A stretch of DNA of 64,000 nucleotides from Oscillospiraceae bacterium Marseille-Q3528 (GTDB lineage Bacteria > Bacillota > Clostridia > Lachnospirales > Lachnospiraceae): assembly GCA_018223385.1 (NCBI GenBank), contig JAGTTR010000002.1, positions 1 through 64,000 of the forward strand, written 5' to 3'. The position numbers and the translations under genes were made by a program. Below the pieces are notes generated by a model that ran no database searches, was not told where the DNA came from, and saw only the letters and a program-made list of their open reading frames with translations. Below, piece after piece: positions 1-8,740 of the stretch (position 1 is the first letter of the stretch; every line of letters starts with the position of its first letter).

Positions 1-45
1 AAAATAAATCAAATAGAAGAATATTAGAAAAATTGAAAAAAGTGC

Positions 46-74
46 TTGTATTTTCATGAAAGATGATGTATGAT
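46..74 (+). promoter_or_regulatory. Promoter of first tRNA-Glu gene
   Basis: TTGTAT (46-51) and TATGAT (69-74) are separated by 17 bases, a good sigma-A spacing, and lie 19 bases ahead of the tRNA. The same arrangement recurs 256 bases later ahead of the second copy. Confidence 0.75.
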
Positions 75-93
75 AAACAAGTCGCAAGGATAT

Positions 94-165
94 GGCTGGT
101 TGGTCAAGCGGTTAAGACGCCGCCCTCTCACGGCGGAAACAGGGGTTCGATTCCCCTACCAGCTA
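94..165 (+). tRNA. tRNA-Glu (anticodon CTC), copy 1
   Basis: A 72-base cloverleaf is visible. The acceptor stem is GGCTGGT/ACCAGCT with a G-U first pair, the anticodon stem is CCGCC/GGCGG around loop CTCTCAC, and the T arm contains GGTTCGATT. The anticodon CTC reads GAG (Glu). No CCA is encoded; the discriminator is A165. It is identical to the copy at 350-421. Confidence 0.95.
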
Positions 166-173
166 CTATACAG

Positions 174-205
174 ACTCGAAAGTTGAATGGCTTTCGAGTT
201 TTTTT
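174..205 (+). terminator. Terminator of first tRNA-Glu gene
   Basis: A 9-bp stem ACTCGAAAG/CTTTCGAGT with an 8-base loop is followed by a run of T, typical of an intrinsic terminator. It separates the two tRNA transcripts. Confidence 0.85.
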
Positions 206-301
206 GTATGACAGGAAATTGCGGAGGAAGCGGACCTGGTGGACATTGAATCGCCGCAATCGTTCGAAAAAAATAAAAATTATAAAAAATTAAAAAAACA
301 C

Positions 302-330
302 TTGCATTTTCCTCAGAGATGATGTATGAT
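302..330 (+). promoter_or_regulatory. Promoter of second tRNA-Glu gene
   Basis: TTGCAT (302-307), a 17-base spacer and TATGAT (325-330) mirror the first copy's promoter with small changes in the -35 box and spacer. Confidence 0.8.
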
Positions 331-349
331 AAACAAGTCGCAAGAACAT

Positions 350-421
350 GGCTGGTTGGTCAAGCGGTTAAGACGCCGCCCTCTCACGGCGGAAACAGGG
401 GTTCGATTCCCCTACCAGCTA
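350..421 (+). tRNA. tRNA-Glu (anticodon CTC), copy 2
   Basis: It has the same 72-base cloverleaf and CTC anticodon as the copy at 94-165 and no visible difference in the mature sequence. Its own promoter and terminator flank it, so the two genes form a tandem duplication rather than one transcript. Confidence 0.95.
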
Positions 422-430
422 CTAGACAGG

Positions 431-461
431 CCCGGAAGTTGAATAACTTCCGGGTTTTTTT
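431..461 (+). terminator. Terminator of second tRNA-Glu gene
   Basis: A perfect 10-bp stem CCCGGAAGTT/AACTTCCGGG with a 4-base loop is followed by seven T. The stem differs from the first terminator although the tRNAs are identical. Confidence 0.9.
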
Positions 462-580
462 ACGTTTAAGGAAATCGTAAGGGAAACTTTTAGAAAAACC
501 ATATGCGTTATTTGGGGTTCATGGTATAATAAGCATAAAAGAAATATTCAAATGATTTTTATAACAGGAGGGCAGATGAT

Positions 581-1741
581 ATGAGAAAGAGAAGGCTGGG
601 AAAGATTCTGGCGCTTATTCTTACAGCATCCGTGCTTTGTGCCTGTGGAGCAGAGCAGACATCCACAGATCAGACAAAAGAGGAGGACAGCGCCGCTTCT
701 GCGGGAAATGCACAGGAGAGCGAGACTGCCGTTTCGGAGAATACGGCGGATCAGCAGACAGCGTCCGGAAAGATAAAGATCAACATTTATTACAGCAACG
801 AGATGGGAGACGGCCTGGATGAGAGAACGGTGGAAGCGGAGAAGCTGACACCGGAGTTCCTTCTGGAACAGCTGGCCCAGGAGAACATCGTCACAGAGGA
901 TACGAAGGCCAACAGCTGTACCGTAAAGGAAGAAAATAGTCAGAAGATCGTCGTGCTGGATCTGTCGGAGGCTTTTGGTGCCTACGCATCTTCCATGGGA
1001 ACAGATGGCGAGTACGTGGTGATCGCGGCGTTGACGGATACGTTTCTGGACGCATATCAGGCGGACAGCCTGCGGTTGACAGTGGAAGGACAGCAGCTGG
1101 AGACCGGCCATATGCTGTATGACTGGGATCTGACCTGGTATCAGCTCACTTCCTATACGATAGAGACTGTGGACTACAAGGATGGAAACATTGCGATTTC
1201 CTATCCGCAGCTGGTGAACGTGCACAATTCCTACACAGAGGAAGAGTGGAATGATATTTTCGAGCAGTACGCCAAGAAGGATCTGGAATATCTGGACGGG
1301 GAGACTTCCGAGTACACGCTGACTTACGAGGTGGCCACCGCGACGGAGGATCTGCTGTCCATCGTTTACCGGGTGAGCGCTTACGAGCAGGGCGCAGCGC
1401 ATCCCTATTCCTATATGGAGACGTTCAACATTGATATGACAAGCGGCGACGGTCTGCGGCTGTCTGATTTTGTGAACACCTACAATGTGGTGGGTGCATT
1501 TACCAGGGAGAACGGGTATACGCTGGTGAACACGGAGCTGGATGTGAAGGATTTCCAGGAGTTTGTCAATACGAGTGAAGACCTGGTGGAGACGGATTAC
1601 TTTGAGGAGTTTGATATTGATTATGCCAATCCGGATGCATATCCCAACGGCTACTCCTACAAGAAGGATGGCAAGATCATTCTGTGCATCGAAGTACCTC
1701 ATGCGCTGGGGGATTTTGTGGAAGTACAGCTGAATGATTGA
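581..1741 (+). CDS. GerMN-domain lipoprotein with DUF3298-like C-terminus
   Basis: 386 aa. An N-terminal signal with lipobox LCAC (Cys22) and a Ser/Thr/Glu-rich linker predict a lipoprotein on the outer face of the membrane. Residues about 65-185 resemble a GerMN domain (a module of GerM-type sporulation/germination proteins). The C-terminal half, with AAHPYSYMETFN and LRLSDF, resembles DUF3298/RsiV-like domains. AGGAGG at 566-571 supports the ATG at 581. The gene stands alone; its stop codon overlaps the -35 box of the next promoter. The partner or ligand cannot be told from sequence. Domain naming is by recognition only. Confidence 0.7.
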   Translation: MRKRRLGKILALILTASVLCACGAEQTSTDQTKEEDSAASAGNAQESETAVSENTADQQTASGKIKINIYYSNEMGDGLDERTVEAEKLTPEFLLEQLAQENIVTEDTKANSCTVKEENSQKIVVLDLSEAFGAYASSMGTDGEYVVIAALTDTFLDAYQADSLRLTVEGQQLETGHMLYDWDLTWYQLTSYTIETVDYKDGNIAISYPQLVNVHNSYTEEEWNDIFEQYAKKDLEYLDGETSEYTLTYEVATATEDLLSIVYRVSAYEQGAAHPYSYMETFNIDMTSGDGLRLSDFVNTYNVVGAFTRENGYTLVNTELDVKDFQEFVNTSEDLVETDYFEEFDIDYANPDAYPNGYSYKKDGKIILCIEVPHALGDFVEVQLND

Positions 1742-1765
1742 CTTTTCCACAGGTTTTCTTATAAT
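1738..1765 (+). promoter_or_regulatory. Promoter of parE-parC
   Basis: TTGACT (1738-1743), a 16-base spacer and TATAAT (1760-1765) form a near-consensus promoter. The -35 box overlaps the stop codon of the preceding lipoprotein gene. Confidence 0.8.
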
Positions 1766-1783
1766 ATAATAGAAGAATTTGTA

Positions 1784-1812
1784 ATAGCGTCAATGCATTG
1801 CATTGGCGCTAT
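1784..1812 (+). other. Hairpin in the parE 5' leader
   Basis: ATAGCGTCAATG (1784-1795) pairs with CATTGGCGCTAT (1801-1812), 12 bp with one G-U pair and a 5-base loop. No T run follows, so it is probably a leader structure and not a terminator. Confidence 0.5.
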
Positions 1813-1913
1813 ATTATGCTGCGTGGCACCCGAAGGAAGCTGTCCGGAGGCGGGTCTGGCAGGCAAAAAAAGGTCGGGCGCAGCTTTTTGGTAAGTGAGG
1901 AGAGAAGGCAGGT

Positions 1914-3836
1914 ATGAGCAAAGGGACAACATATGATGCGGGAAGTATTTCTGTGCTGGAAGGCCTGGAGGCGGTGCGAAAACGCCCGGGCATGTATATC
2001 GGCAGCGTTTCCAGAAAAGGATTGAACCATCTGATCTATGAGATCGTGGACAATTCCGTGGACGAGCATCTGGCGGGATTCTGCGATCACATTGAAGTTT
2101 TTCTGGAAAAGGATGGATCGGCCACCGTCATCGACAATGGCCGCGGCATTCCGGTGGATATGCATGAGAAGGGGGTTTCCGCAGAACGTCTTGTGTTCAC
2201 GACTCTCCATGCGGGCGGCAAGTTTGACGACTCGGTGTACAAGACCAGCGGTGGTCTGCACGGCGTTGGTTCCTCTGTTGTCAATGCCCTGTCCCGGTAT
2301 CTGGACATTGAGGTGAGCCGGGATGGCTGGGTGCATCACGACCGGTATGAGCGGGGCATTCCGACGCTGGAGCTGGAAAACGGCCTGCTGCCCAGGCTTC
2401 GCAGGACGAAGGAGACCGGAACGAAGATCAATTTCCTGCCGGATGACGAGATTTTTGAAAAGGTACGGTTTAAGGCGGACGAGGTGAAAAGCCGCCTGCA
2501 TGAGACCGCTTACCTGAACCCGAAGCTGACCATTGTGTTTGAGGATCGGCGGATGGAGGAGCCGGAGCGGATCGTGTATCACGAGCCCGACGGTATCATC
2601 GGTTTTGTCAAAGACCTGAATAAAAATAAAGAAGTGCTCCACGATGTGATCTATTTCACAGGGACCAGTGATGGCATCACCGTGGAAGCGGCGGTGCAGT
2701 ATGTCAATGAATTCCATGAAAACGTGCTGGGCTTCTGCAACAACATTTACAATGCCGAGGGCGGCACACACATTACCGGCTTCAAGACAACGTTTACGGC
2801 GGTGATGAATACCTATGCCCGGGAACTGGGCATTTTGAAGGAAAAGGATGCCAATTTCACCGGCGCGGACATCCGAAACGGCATGACGGCGGTCATCTCC
2901 ATCAAGCATCCGGCGCCCCGGTTTGAGGGACAGACAAAGACGAAGCTGGATAACCAGGATGCGGCCAAGGCCACCGGCAAGGTGACCGGCGATGAGATCG
3001 TGCGCTATTTTGACCGGAATCTGGAAACACTGAAAATCGTGCTGGGCAGTGCGGAGAAGGCGGCCAAGATCCGCAAAACCGAGGAGCGGGCCAAGACCAA
3101 CCTGCTGACAAAGCAGAAGTATTCCTTTGATTCCAACGGCAAGCTGGCCAACTGCGAGAGTCGGGATGCGAAGAAATGTGAGATCTTCATTGTAGAGGGA
3201 GATTCTGCCGGCGGCTCTGCCAAGACCGCCAGAAACCGGCAGTTCCAGGCGATCCTGCCCATCCGCGGCAAGATTTTGAACGTGGAGAAAGCCAGCATTG
3301 ACAAGGTGCTGGCCAACGCGGAGATCAAGACGATGATCAATGCCTTTGGCTGCGGCTTTTCCGAAGGCTACGGCAATGATTTTGATATCACCAAACTCCG
3401 CTACGACAAGATCGTGCTCATGGCCGATGCGGACGTGGACGGGGCTCACATCTGCACCCTGCTTTTGACATTATTTTACCGGTTTATGCCGGAGCTGATC
3501 TACGAGGGGCATGTGTATATCGCCATGCCGCCTCTTTACAAGGCCATCCCTTCCCGGGGACAGGAAGAGTATCTGTACGATGACAAGGCACTGGAGCGGT
3601 ACCGGAAGCGCCACAAGGGGCCTTTTACCCTGCAGCGGTACAAAGGTCTCGGTGAGATGGACGCCCAGCAGTTGTGGGAGACCACGCTGAATCCGGAGAC
3701 CCGGATCCTGAAGCTGGTGGAGATCGAGGACGCCAGAATGGCCTCCGAGGTGACGGAGATGCTCATGGGAACGGAAGTGCCGCCCCGCCGGACGTTTATT
3801 TATGAACACGCGTCGGATGCGCAGCTGGATGTCTAA
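1914..3836 (+). CDS. parE: DNA topoisomerase IV subunit B
   Basis: 640 aa, type IIA topoisomerase ATPase subunit; with ParC it decatenates and relaxes DNA using ATP. The GHKL ATPase motifs are EIVDNSVDE (about 43-51), VIDNGRGIPV (72-81) and GGLHGVGSSVVNALS (113-127). The TOPRIM domain shows EGDSAGGSAK (about 427) and DADVDGAH (about 503), and KGLGEMD lies near the end. It is 12 bases ahead of parC. The sequence around LNVEKA is gyrase-like, but the partner A subunit lacks a GyrA box, so topoisomerase IV is preferred over gyrase. GAGGAG at 1898-1903 serves the ATG. Confidence 0.85.
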   Translation: MSKGTTYDAGSISVLEGLEAVRKRPGMYIGSVSRKGLNHLIYEIVDNSVDEHLAGFCDHIEVFLEKDGSATVIDNGRGIPVDMHEKGVSAERLVFTTLHAGGKFDDSVYKTSGGLHGVGSSVVNALSRYLDIEVSRDGWVHHDRYERGIPTLELENGLLPRLRRTKETGTKINFLPDDEIFEKVRFKADEVKSRLHETAYLNPKLTIVFEDRRMEEPERIVYHEPDGIIGFVKDLNKNKEVLHDVIYFTGTSDGITVEAAVQYVNEFHENVLGFCNNIYNAEGGTHITGFKTTFTAVMNTYARELGILKEKDANFTGADIRNGMTAVISIKHPAPRFEGQTKTKLDNQDAAKATGKVTGDEIVRYFDRNLETLKIVLGSAEKAAKIRKTEERAKTNLLTKQKYSFDSNGKLANCESRDAKKCEIFIVEGDSAGGSAKTARNRQFQAILPIRGKILNVEKASIDKVLANAEIKTMINAFGCGFSEGYGNDFDITKLRYDKIVLMADADVDGAHICTLLLTLFYRFMPELIYEGHVYIAMPPLYKAIPSRGQEEYLYDDKALERYRKRHKGPFTLQRYKGLGEMDAQQLWETTLNPETRILKLVEIEDARMASEVTEMLMGTEVPPRRTFIYEHASDAQLDV

Positions 3837-3848
3837 GGAGGAAGCGTT

Positions 3849-6086
3849 ATGCAGGAACAGATTATCAAAACAGAATATTCCGAGATCATGCAGAAATCGT
3901 ACATTGATTATGCCATGAGCGTTATTATTTCCCGGGCGCTGCCGGATGTCCGGGACGGTCTGAAACCGGTACAGCGCAGGACCCTTTATGATATGTATGA
4001 GCTGGGCATCCGCTATGACCGGCCTTATCGAAAAAGCGCCCGTATCGTGGGCGATACCATGGGTAAATACCATCCCCACGGGGACAGCTCCATCTATGAT
4101 GCCCTGGTGGTCATGTCCCAGGATTTCAAGAAGGGGCTGCCGCTGGTGGACGGCCACGGCAATTTCGGCTCCATTGAGGGAGACGGGGCGGCTGCCATGC
4201 GATACACGGAGGCCAGACTGGCCAAAGTGACCCAGGAGGTTTTTTTACAGGATCTGGACAAAAATACCGTGGAATTTATGCCAAACTTCGACGAGACAGA
4301 GCGGGAGCCCACGGTGCTGCCGGTGCGGATCCCCAATCTGCTGGTCAACGGCGCGGACGGCATTGCCGTCGGTATGGCTACCAGCATTCCGCCCCACAAT
4401 CTGGGGGAAACGGTGGACGCGGTCATCGCCTACATGGATAACGAGGCCATCACCACGGAACAGCTGATGCAGTATATCCAGGGGCCGGATTTCCCCACCG
4501 GCGGCATTGTGGTGAACAAGGATGAGCTGCTTTCCGTCTATGAGAGCGGTGTGGGCAAGATCCGTATCCGGGGCCGGGTGCAGGTGGAGGCCGAAAAGGG
4601 CGGCCGGCAGAAGCTGGTCATCACCGAGATCCCGTACCCCATGATCGGTGCCAACATCGGCAAGTTTTTGAATGACATCTGTGCGCTGGTGGAGACGAAG
4701 AAAACGTCGGATATCGTGGATATCTCCAACCAGTCGTCCAAAGAGGGCATCCGCATTGTGCTGGAGCTGAAAAAGGGCGCAGATGTGGAAAATCTCAAGA
4801 ACCTTCTATATAAAAAGACCCGGCTGGAGGATACCTTCGGCGTGAACATGCTGGCGGTGGCAGACGGGCGGCCGGAGACCCTGGGCTTAAAAGATGTGAT
4901 CCGTCACCATGTGGAATTCCAGTTCGAGCTGGCAGGCCGGAAATATGAGACGCTGCTGGGCAAGGAGCGGGAAAAGCGGGAGGTGCAGGAAGGCCTCATC
5001 AAGGCGGTGGATGTCATTGATGTGATCATCGAGATCCTCCGGGGCAGCAAAAACCTCAAGCAGGCAAAGCAGTGCCTCATCGAGGGTGAGACCGAGGGCA
5101 TCAAATTCCGTACCCGCAGCGCGGAAAAGCTGGCGAAGAGCCTGCATTTTACTGAGCGGCAGGCAACAGCCATTCTGGAAATGCGCCTGTACAAGCTCAT
5201 TGGCCTGGAGATCGACGCCCTGCAGAAGGAGCATGCGGCAACCATGAAAAACATTGCCACCTACGAGGATATTTTGAACAATTACAGTTCCATGGCAGCA
5301 GTCATCAAAAAAGACCTGCTGCAGATCAAGAAAGAATATGCACAGCCCCGCCGGACTTCCATTGAAAATGCCCAGGCGGCTGTTTATGAGGAAAAGAAAC
5401 CGGAGGAGGCCGAGGTGGTCATCCTTATGGATCGGTTCGGATACATCCGCAGCGTGGATCCGTCCACCTACGAGCGCAACCAGGAGGCTGCCCAGGCGGA
5501 GAACCGCACCATCCTCCGCTGCATGAACACCGACCGGCTGGCAGTATTTACAGACATTGGACGGATGCATACGGTGAAAGTCAGCGACCTGCCTTTGGGC
5601 AAGTTCCGGGACAAGGGCATTCCCATCGATAACCTGAGCAATTACGACAGCACCCAGGAGCAGATCCTTTGCGTGGCACCGGTGCAGGAGATGAAATTGA
5701 AGAAGCTTTTGTTTGTCACTGCCATGGGCATGTGCAAGCTGGTGGACGGCGAAGAATTTGACGTGGCCAAGCGGACGGTGGCGGCCACCAAGCTGCTGCC
5801 GGAAGATCAGCTGGTGAGCGTGGAATGCCTGGAGGATCAGGGCCAGATCGTGCTCCAGTCCGCCCAGGGCGTGTTCCTGAAATTTGCGCTGGAAGAGATC
5901 CCGGAGAAAAAGAAGGCAGCGGCCGGTGTCCGTGGCATCCGTCTGGCAGAGAACGACCGGATCGAGCAGGTATATCTGCTGGTACCGGGCATGGATGTGG
6001 CCATCAGCTGGAAGGACAAGGAGCTGCTGCTGAACAAGCTGCGGCTGGGCAAGCGGGACACCAAGGGCGTGAAAGTGAGAGGGTAA
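3849..6086 (+). CDS. parC: DNA topoisomerase IV subunit A
   Basis: 745 aa, the DNA cleavage/religation subunit. The catalytic tyrosine is Tyr119 in [11 protein letters not shown]. The quinolone region [12 protein letters not shown] has Ser80 and Asp84, matching E. coli ParC Ser80/Glu84, so the usual sensitive residues are present. The C-terminal beta-pinwheel lacks a recognisable QRRGGKG GyrA box, which argues for ParC rather than gyrase A. It follows parE in one operon, with AAGGAGG just before the ATG. Confidence 0.87.
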   Translation: MQEQIIKTEYSEIMQKSYIDYAMSVIISRALPDVRDGLKPVQRRTLYDMYELGIRYDRPYRKSARIVGDTMGKYHPHGDSSIYDALVVMSQDFKKGLPLVDGHGNFGSIEGDGAAAMRYTEARLAKVTQEVFLQDLDKNTVEFMPNFDETEREPTVLPVRIPNLLVNGADGIAVGMATSIPPHNLGETVDAVIAYMDNEAITTEQLMQYIQGPDFPTGGIVVNKDELLSVYESGVGKIRIRGRVQVEAEKGGRQKLVITEIPYPMIGANIGKFLNDICALVETKKTSDIVDISNQSSKEGIRIVLELKKGADVENLKNLLYKKTRLEDTFGVNMLAVADGRPETLGLKDVIRHHVEFQFELAGRKYETLLGKEREKREVQEGLIKAVDVIDVIIEILRGSKNLKQAKQCLIEGETEGIKFRTRSAEKLAKSLHFTERQATAILEMRLYKLIGLEIDALQKEHAATMKNIATYEDILNNYSSMAAVIKKDLLQIKKEYAQPRRTSIENAQAAVYEEKKPEEAEVVILMDRFGYIRSVDPSTYERNQEAAQAENRTILRCMNTDRLAVFTDIGRMHTVKVSDLPLGKFRDKGIPIDNLSNYDSTQEQILCVAPVQEMKLKKLLFVTAMGMCKLVDGEEFDVAKRTVAATKLLPEDQLVSVECLEDQGQIVLQSAQGVFLKFALEEIPEKKKAAAGVRGIRLAENDRIEQVYLLVPGMDVAISWKDKELLLNKLRLGKRDTKGVKVRG

Positions 6087-6095
6087 TAAAAAGGC

Positions 6096-6124
6096 TTGCA
6101 TTTCCTTTCGGGAAGTGTTAGAAT
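6096..6124 (+). promoter_or_regulatory. Promoter of the rimP-nusA-infB operon
   Basis: TTGCAT (6096-6101), 17 bases and TAGAAT (6119-6124) lie just after the parC stop. The hairpin at 6149-6176 would be in the transcribed leader. Confidence 0.75.
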
Positions 6125-6148
6125 GAAAAAGATGATAAAGGTAACTAG

Positions 6149-6176
6149 ATGAGAGTGGGCGAAAGTCCACTCTCAT
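6149..6176 (+). promoter_or_regulatory. GNRA-capped leader hairpin before rimP
   Basis: ATGAGAGTGGGC pairs with GTCCACTCTCAT (12 bp, one G-U) across a GAAA tetraloop. It starts about 25 bases after the -10 box and ends about 35 bases before the rimP Shine-Dalgarno site. There is no T run, so it is not a terminator. Its role is unknown; a protein-binding or mRNA-stability element is an inference. Confidence 0.6.
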
Positions 6177-6224
6177 TCCGTGTAGAGAAAAAACAGAGAA
6201 AGAGAGCATGAAGGAGGTGTGCAT

Positions 6225-6692
6225 ATGACGAAAAGAGAAATGATCGAGCAGAAAGCGGAGGAACTGATCACGCCTCTGATTGAGGAACACCATTTTGAAC
6301 TGGTGGATGTGGAATATGTAAAAGAAGGGGCCAACTGGTATCTGAGAGCCTATATTGACAAGCCCGGTGGCATCAACGTAGATGACTGTGAGGTTGTCAG
6401 CAGAGCCTTTTCTGATCTTCTGGATGAGAAAGATTTCATCGACGATGCCTATATCCTGGAGGTCAGCTCCCCGGGACTGGGCCGTCCGTTGAAGAAAGAC
6501 AAGGACTTTGCAAGAAGCATCGGGGAAGAAGTGGAGATCCGCTTATATCGTGCCCAGAACCATCAGAAGGAATTTACCGGCATCTTAAAAGCCTGGGATG
6601 CAGATACCGTCACCATCGTGACCGATACAGAAGAAGAGCAGACATTCGCGCGGGCAGACATCGCGCTGATTAGGTTGGCATTTGATTTTTAG
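6225..6692 (+). CDS. rimP: Ribosome maturation factor RimP
   Basis: 155 aa, acts in 30S subunit assembly. The N-terminal domain has the family pattern FELVDVEYVKEG and LRAYIDKPGG, followed by EVSSPGLGRPLKKDKDF and a small C-terminal SH3-like domain. ATG 6225 is preferred over GTG 6219 because AGGAGG (6212-6217) sits 7 bases before it. It is first in the operon; its stop codon touches the left end of the structured repeat that separates it from nusA. Confidence 0.92.
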   Translation: MTKREMIEQKAEELITPLIEEHHFELVDVEYVKEGANWYLRAYIDKPGGINVDDCEVVSRAFSDLLDEKDFIDDAYILEVSSPGLGRPLKKDKDFARSIGEEVEIRLYRAQNHQKEFTGILKAWDADTVTIVTDTEEEQTFARADIALIRLAFDF

Positions 6693-6855
6693 CAACAGTT
6701 CAGTCATGACAAACGAAGAACAGCGGCCGTGCTTGCACGGAGAGCTGAGCGAGTGCAGGCATGAACGGAGCGCCGGAAAATGAGCAAAAATGAGCTGCAA
6801 AGCAGCGGAAAGCATCGAAGATGCGGTTTTGCGAATGGCGCGTCTGAACTGTTGC
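6692..6855 (+). repeat. Dispersed structured repeat, copy A
   Basis: The 164-bp element is bounded by perfect 12-bp inverted repeats, GCAACAGTTCAG (6692-6703) and CTGAACTGTTGC (6844-6855). Inside are a variable hairpin CCGTG/CACGG, then GCGCC (6770-6774) pairing with GGCGC (6837-6841) around two hairpins, CTGC/GCAG and GCATC/GATGC. It fills the rimP-nusA gap and is probably co-transcribed. Related copies lie at 53373, 56002 and 60895. Small ORFs across it are not real genes. Confidence 0.8.
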
Positions 6856-6905
6856 GTAAAGATGAGAACGATTAGAAAAAGAGATGAGACAGGAGGATAA
6901 ATATC

Positions 6906-8093
6906 ATGAACAAAGAATTGATTGAAGCTTTGGATATACTGGAAAAAGAAAAAAATATCAGCAAGGACACCCTTTTGGAGGCCATTGAGAATTCCCTGCT
7001 GACAGCCTGTAAGAACCATTTCGGCAAGGCTGACAACGTCCATGTGAACATCAACCGCGAGACCGGTGATTTTGCAGTATATGCGGAGAAGACCGTTGTA
7101 GAAGAGGTAGAGGATCCGGCAGAGCAGATCGCGCTGGAGAAGGCAAAGATGATGGATTCCCGCTATGAGGTGGGCGACATTGTGAACGTGGAGATCAAGT
7201 CCAAGGAGTTTGGCCGGATCGCCACTCAGAATGCCAAGAACGTGATCCTGCAGAAGATCCGCGAGGAAGAGAGAAAAGCGCTGTTCAATCAGTACTATGG
7301 AAAAGAGCGCGACGTGGTGACCGGTATCGTGCAGCGGTATAACGGCAGAAACGTCAGCATCAACTTAGGCAAAGCAGATGCCGTGCTCATGGAAAATGAG
7401 CAGGTGAAGGGCGAGGTATTCCGTCCCACCGAGCGTATCAAAGTATATATCCTGGAAGTGAAAGACACTACCAAGGGACCGAAGATCCTTGTGTCCAGAA
7501 CCCATCCGGAGCTGGTAAAGCGTCTGTTCGAGTCTGAGGTGACAGAGGTTCGGGACGGCACCGTAGAGATCAAGAGCATTGCCAGAGAGGCCGGTTCCCG
7601 TACAAAGATCGCCGTATGGTCCAACGACCCGGATGTAGATCCGGTGGGTGCCTGCGTCGGCATGAACGGTGCCAGAGTCAACGCCATCGTCAACGAGCTG
7701 CGAGGAGAGAAGATCGACATCATCAACTGGAGCGACAACCCGGCCATCCTCATTGAGAATGCATTAAGCCCGGCCAAGGTCGTATTCGTTATGGCAGATG
7801 ACGAGGAGAAGACCGCCAAGGTCGTTGTGCCGGATTATCAGCTGTCTCTTGCCATCGGTAAGGAAGGACAGAATGCCCGTCTGGCAGCCCGCCTGACCGG
7901 TTTCAAGATCGACATCAAGAGCGAGACCCAGGCAAGAGAGATCGAGGGCTTCATGGAAGAGTTCGATGAGAACGAGGAGTACGAGGAGTACGAGTATCCG
8001 GAAGGATATGACCCGGAGGCCGGGTACGAGGATGCACCGGCTGACGGCGAAGGCTATGAGGAGCAGGGAGAGAACGAAGATACAGAAGCATAA
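6906..8093 (+). CDS. nusA: Transcription termination/antitermination factor NusA
   Basis: 395 aa, binds RNA polymerase and nascent RNA to modulate pausing, termination and antitermination. The N-terminal domain begins NKELIEALDILEKEK; an S1 domain lies at about 130-200, and KH domains follow with VGACVGMNGARVNAIV and LAIGKEGQNARLAARL. The tail after about residue 350 is very acidic, rich in Glu and Tyr. AGGAGGAT 6891-6898 is 7 bases before the ATG. It is second in the rimP operon, after the structured repeat. Confidence 0.95.
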   Translation: MNKELIEALDILEKEKNISKDTLLEAIENSLLTACKNHFGKADNVHVNINRETGDFAVYAEKTVVEEVEDPAEQIALEKAKMMDSRYEVGDIVNVEIKSKEFGRIATQNAKNVILQKIREEERKALFNQYYGKERDVVTGIVQRYNGRNVSINLGKADAVLMENEQVKGEVFRPTERIKVYILEVKDTTKGPKILVSRTHPELVKRLFESEVTEVRDGTVEIKSIAREAGSRTKIAVWSNDPDVDPVGACVGMNGARVNAIVNELRGEKIDIINWSDNPAILIENALSPAKVVFVMADDEEKTAKVVVPDYQLSLAIGKEGQNARLAARLTGFKIDIKSETQAREIEGFMEEFDENEEYEEYEYPEGYDPEAGYEDAPADGEGYEEQGENEDTEA

Positions 8094-8141
8094 TCCGGGA
8101 AAAAATGCAGGCATGATAAATGAAGCGGGGAGTGAGAGAAT

Positions 8142-8414
8142 ATGAGTACGACGGTCAGAAAGGTTCCGATGCGCCAGTGCACCGGCTGTCAGGAGATGAA
8201 GAACAAGAAGGAGATGATCCGGGTTCTGAAAACGGCAGAGGGGGAGATCACACTGGATGCCACCGGCAAGAAAAACGGCAGAGGGGCATATTTGTGCCGC
8301 AGTATGGACTGCCTGGAAAAAGCAGTGAAAAACAAAGGTCTGGAGCGCTCCCTGAAGGTGAAGATCCCTTCTGAGGTTTATGACGCACTGAGGGAGGAAC
8401 TGAAATGCCTGTAA
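8142..8414 (+). CDS. ylxR: YlxR family RNA-binding protein (RnpM-like)
   Basis: 90 aa. It has the family motifs MRQCTGCQEMKNKKEMIR and GRGAYLC, the latter being the RNA-binding patch of DUF448. In Bacillus this family has been linked to RNase P modulation. It lies between nusA and ylxQ as usual in Firmicutes and overlaps ylxQ by 10 bases. Confidence 0.88.
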   Translation: MSTTVRKVPMRQCTGCQEMKNKKEMIRVLKTAEGEITLDATGKKNGRGAYLCRSMDCLEKAVKNKGLERSLKVKIPSEVYDALREELKCL

Positions 8415-8722
8415 TGGAGAAAAAGGTGCTGTCCCTTCTGGGACTGTCCGCCAAATCAGGAAATCTGGTGAGCGGCGAGTTTTCCACCGAGAAAGCGGTA
8501 AAGGAGCATAAAGCTGCCCTCGTGGTGGTGGCAGAGGACGCATCTGATAATACAAAAAAGAGTTTCAGTAACATGTGTGCCTATTATCACGTGCCGATGA
8601 TTGTTTTCGCAGACAAAGAGACACTGGGGCATGCCATCGGAAAGCAGTTCCGGGCATCGGTAGCGGTGACACAGGACGGCTTCGCCAAAGCGATACTGAA
8701 GCTTACGGAAAGTGACAACTGA
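8405..8722 (+). CDS. ylxQ: L7Ae-family ribosomal-like protein YlxQ
   Basis: 105 aa, L7Ae/L30e/S12e/Gadd45 fold. The pattern LLGLSAKSGNLVSGE, then KAALVVVAEDASDNTKK, fits kink-turn RNA-binding proteins. AGGGAGG 8391-8397 places the start at ATG 8405, overlapping ylxR by 10 bases; a second ATG at 8414 would give a TAATG junction. Either way it is translationally coupled. The exact RNA target is unknown. Confidence 0.85.
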   Translation: MPVMEKKVLSLLGLSAKSGNLVSGEFSTEKAVKEHKAALVVVAEDASDNTKKSFSNMCAYYHVPMIVFADKETLGHAIGKQFRASVAVTQDGFAKAILKLTESDN

Positions 8723-8740
8723 ATATAGGAGGTAGTGAAT

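Noticed and set aside
63..293. 76-aa open frame across the first tRNA-Glu
   Set aside because: It crosses promoter, tRNA and terminator; no protein features.
1914..6086. Calling the pair gyrB-gyrA
   Set aside because: The B subunit has some gyrase-like sequence, but the A subunit lacks the GyrA box and is only 745 aa, so topoisomerase IV fits better.
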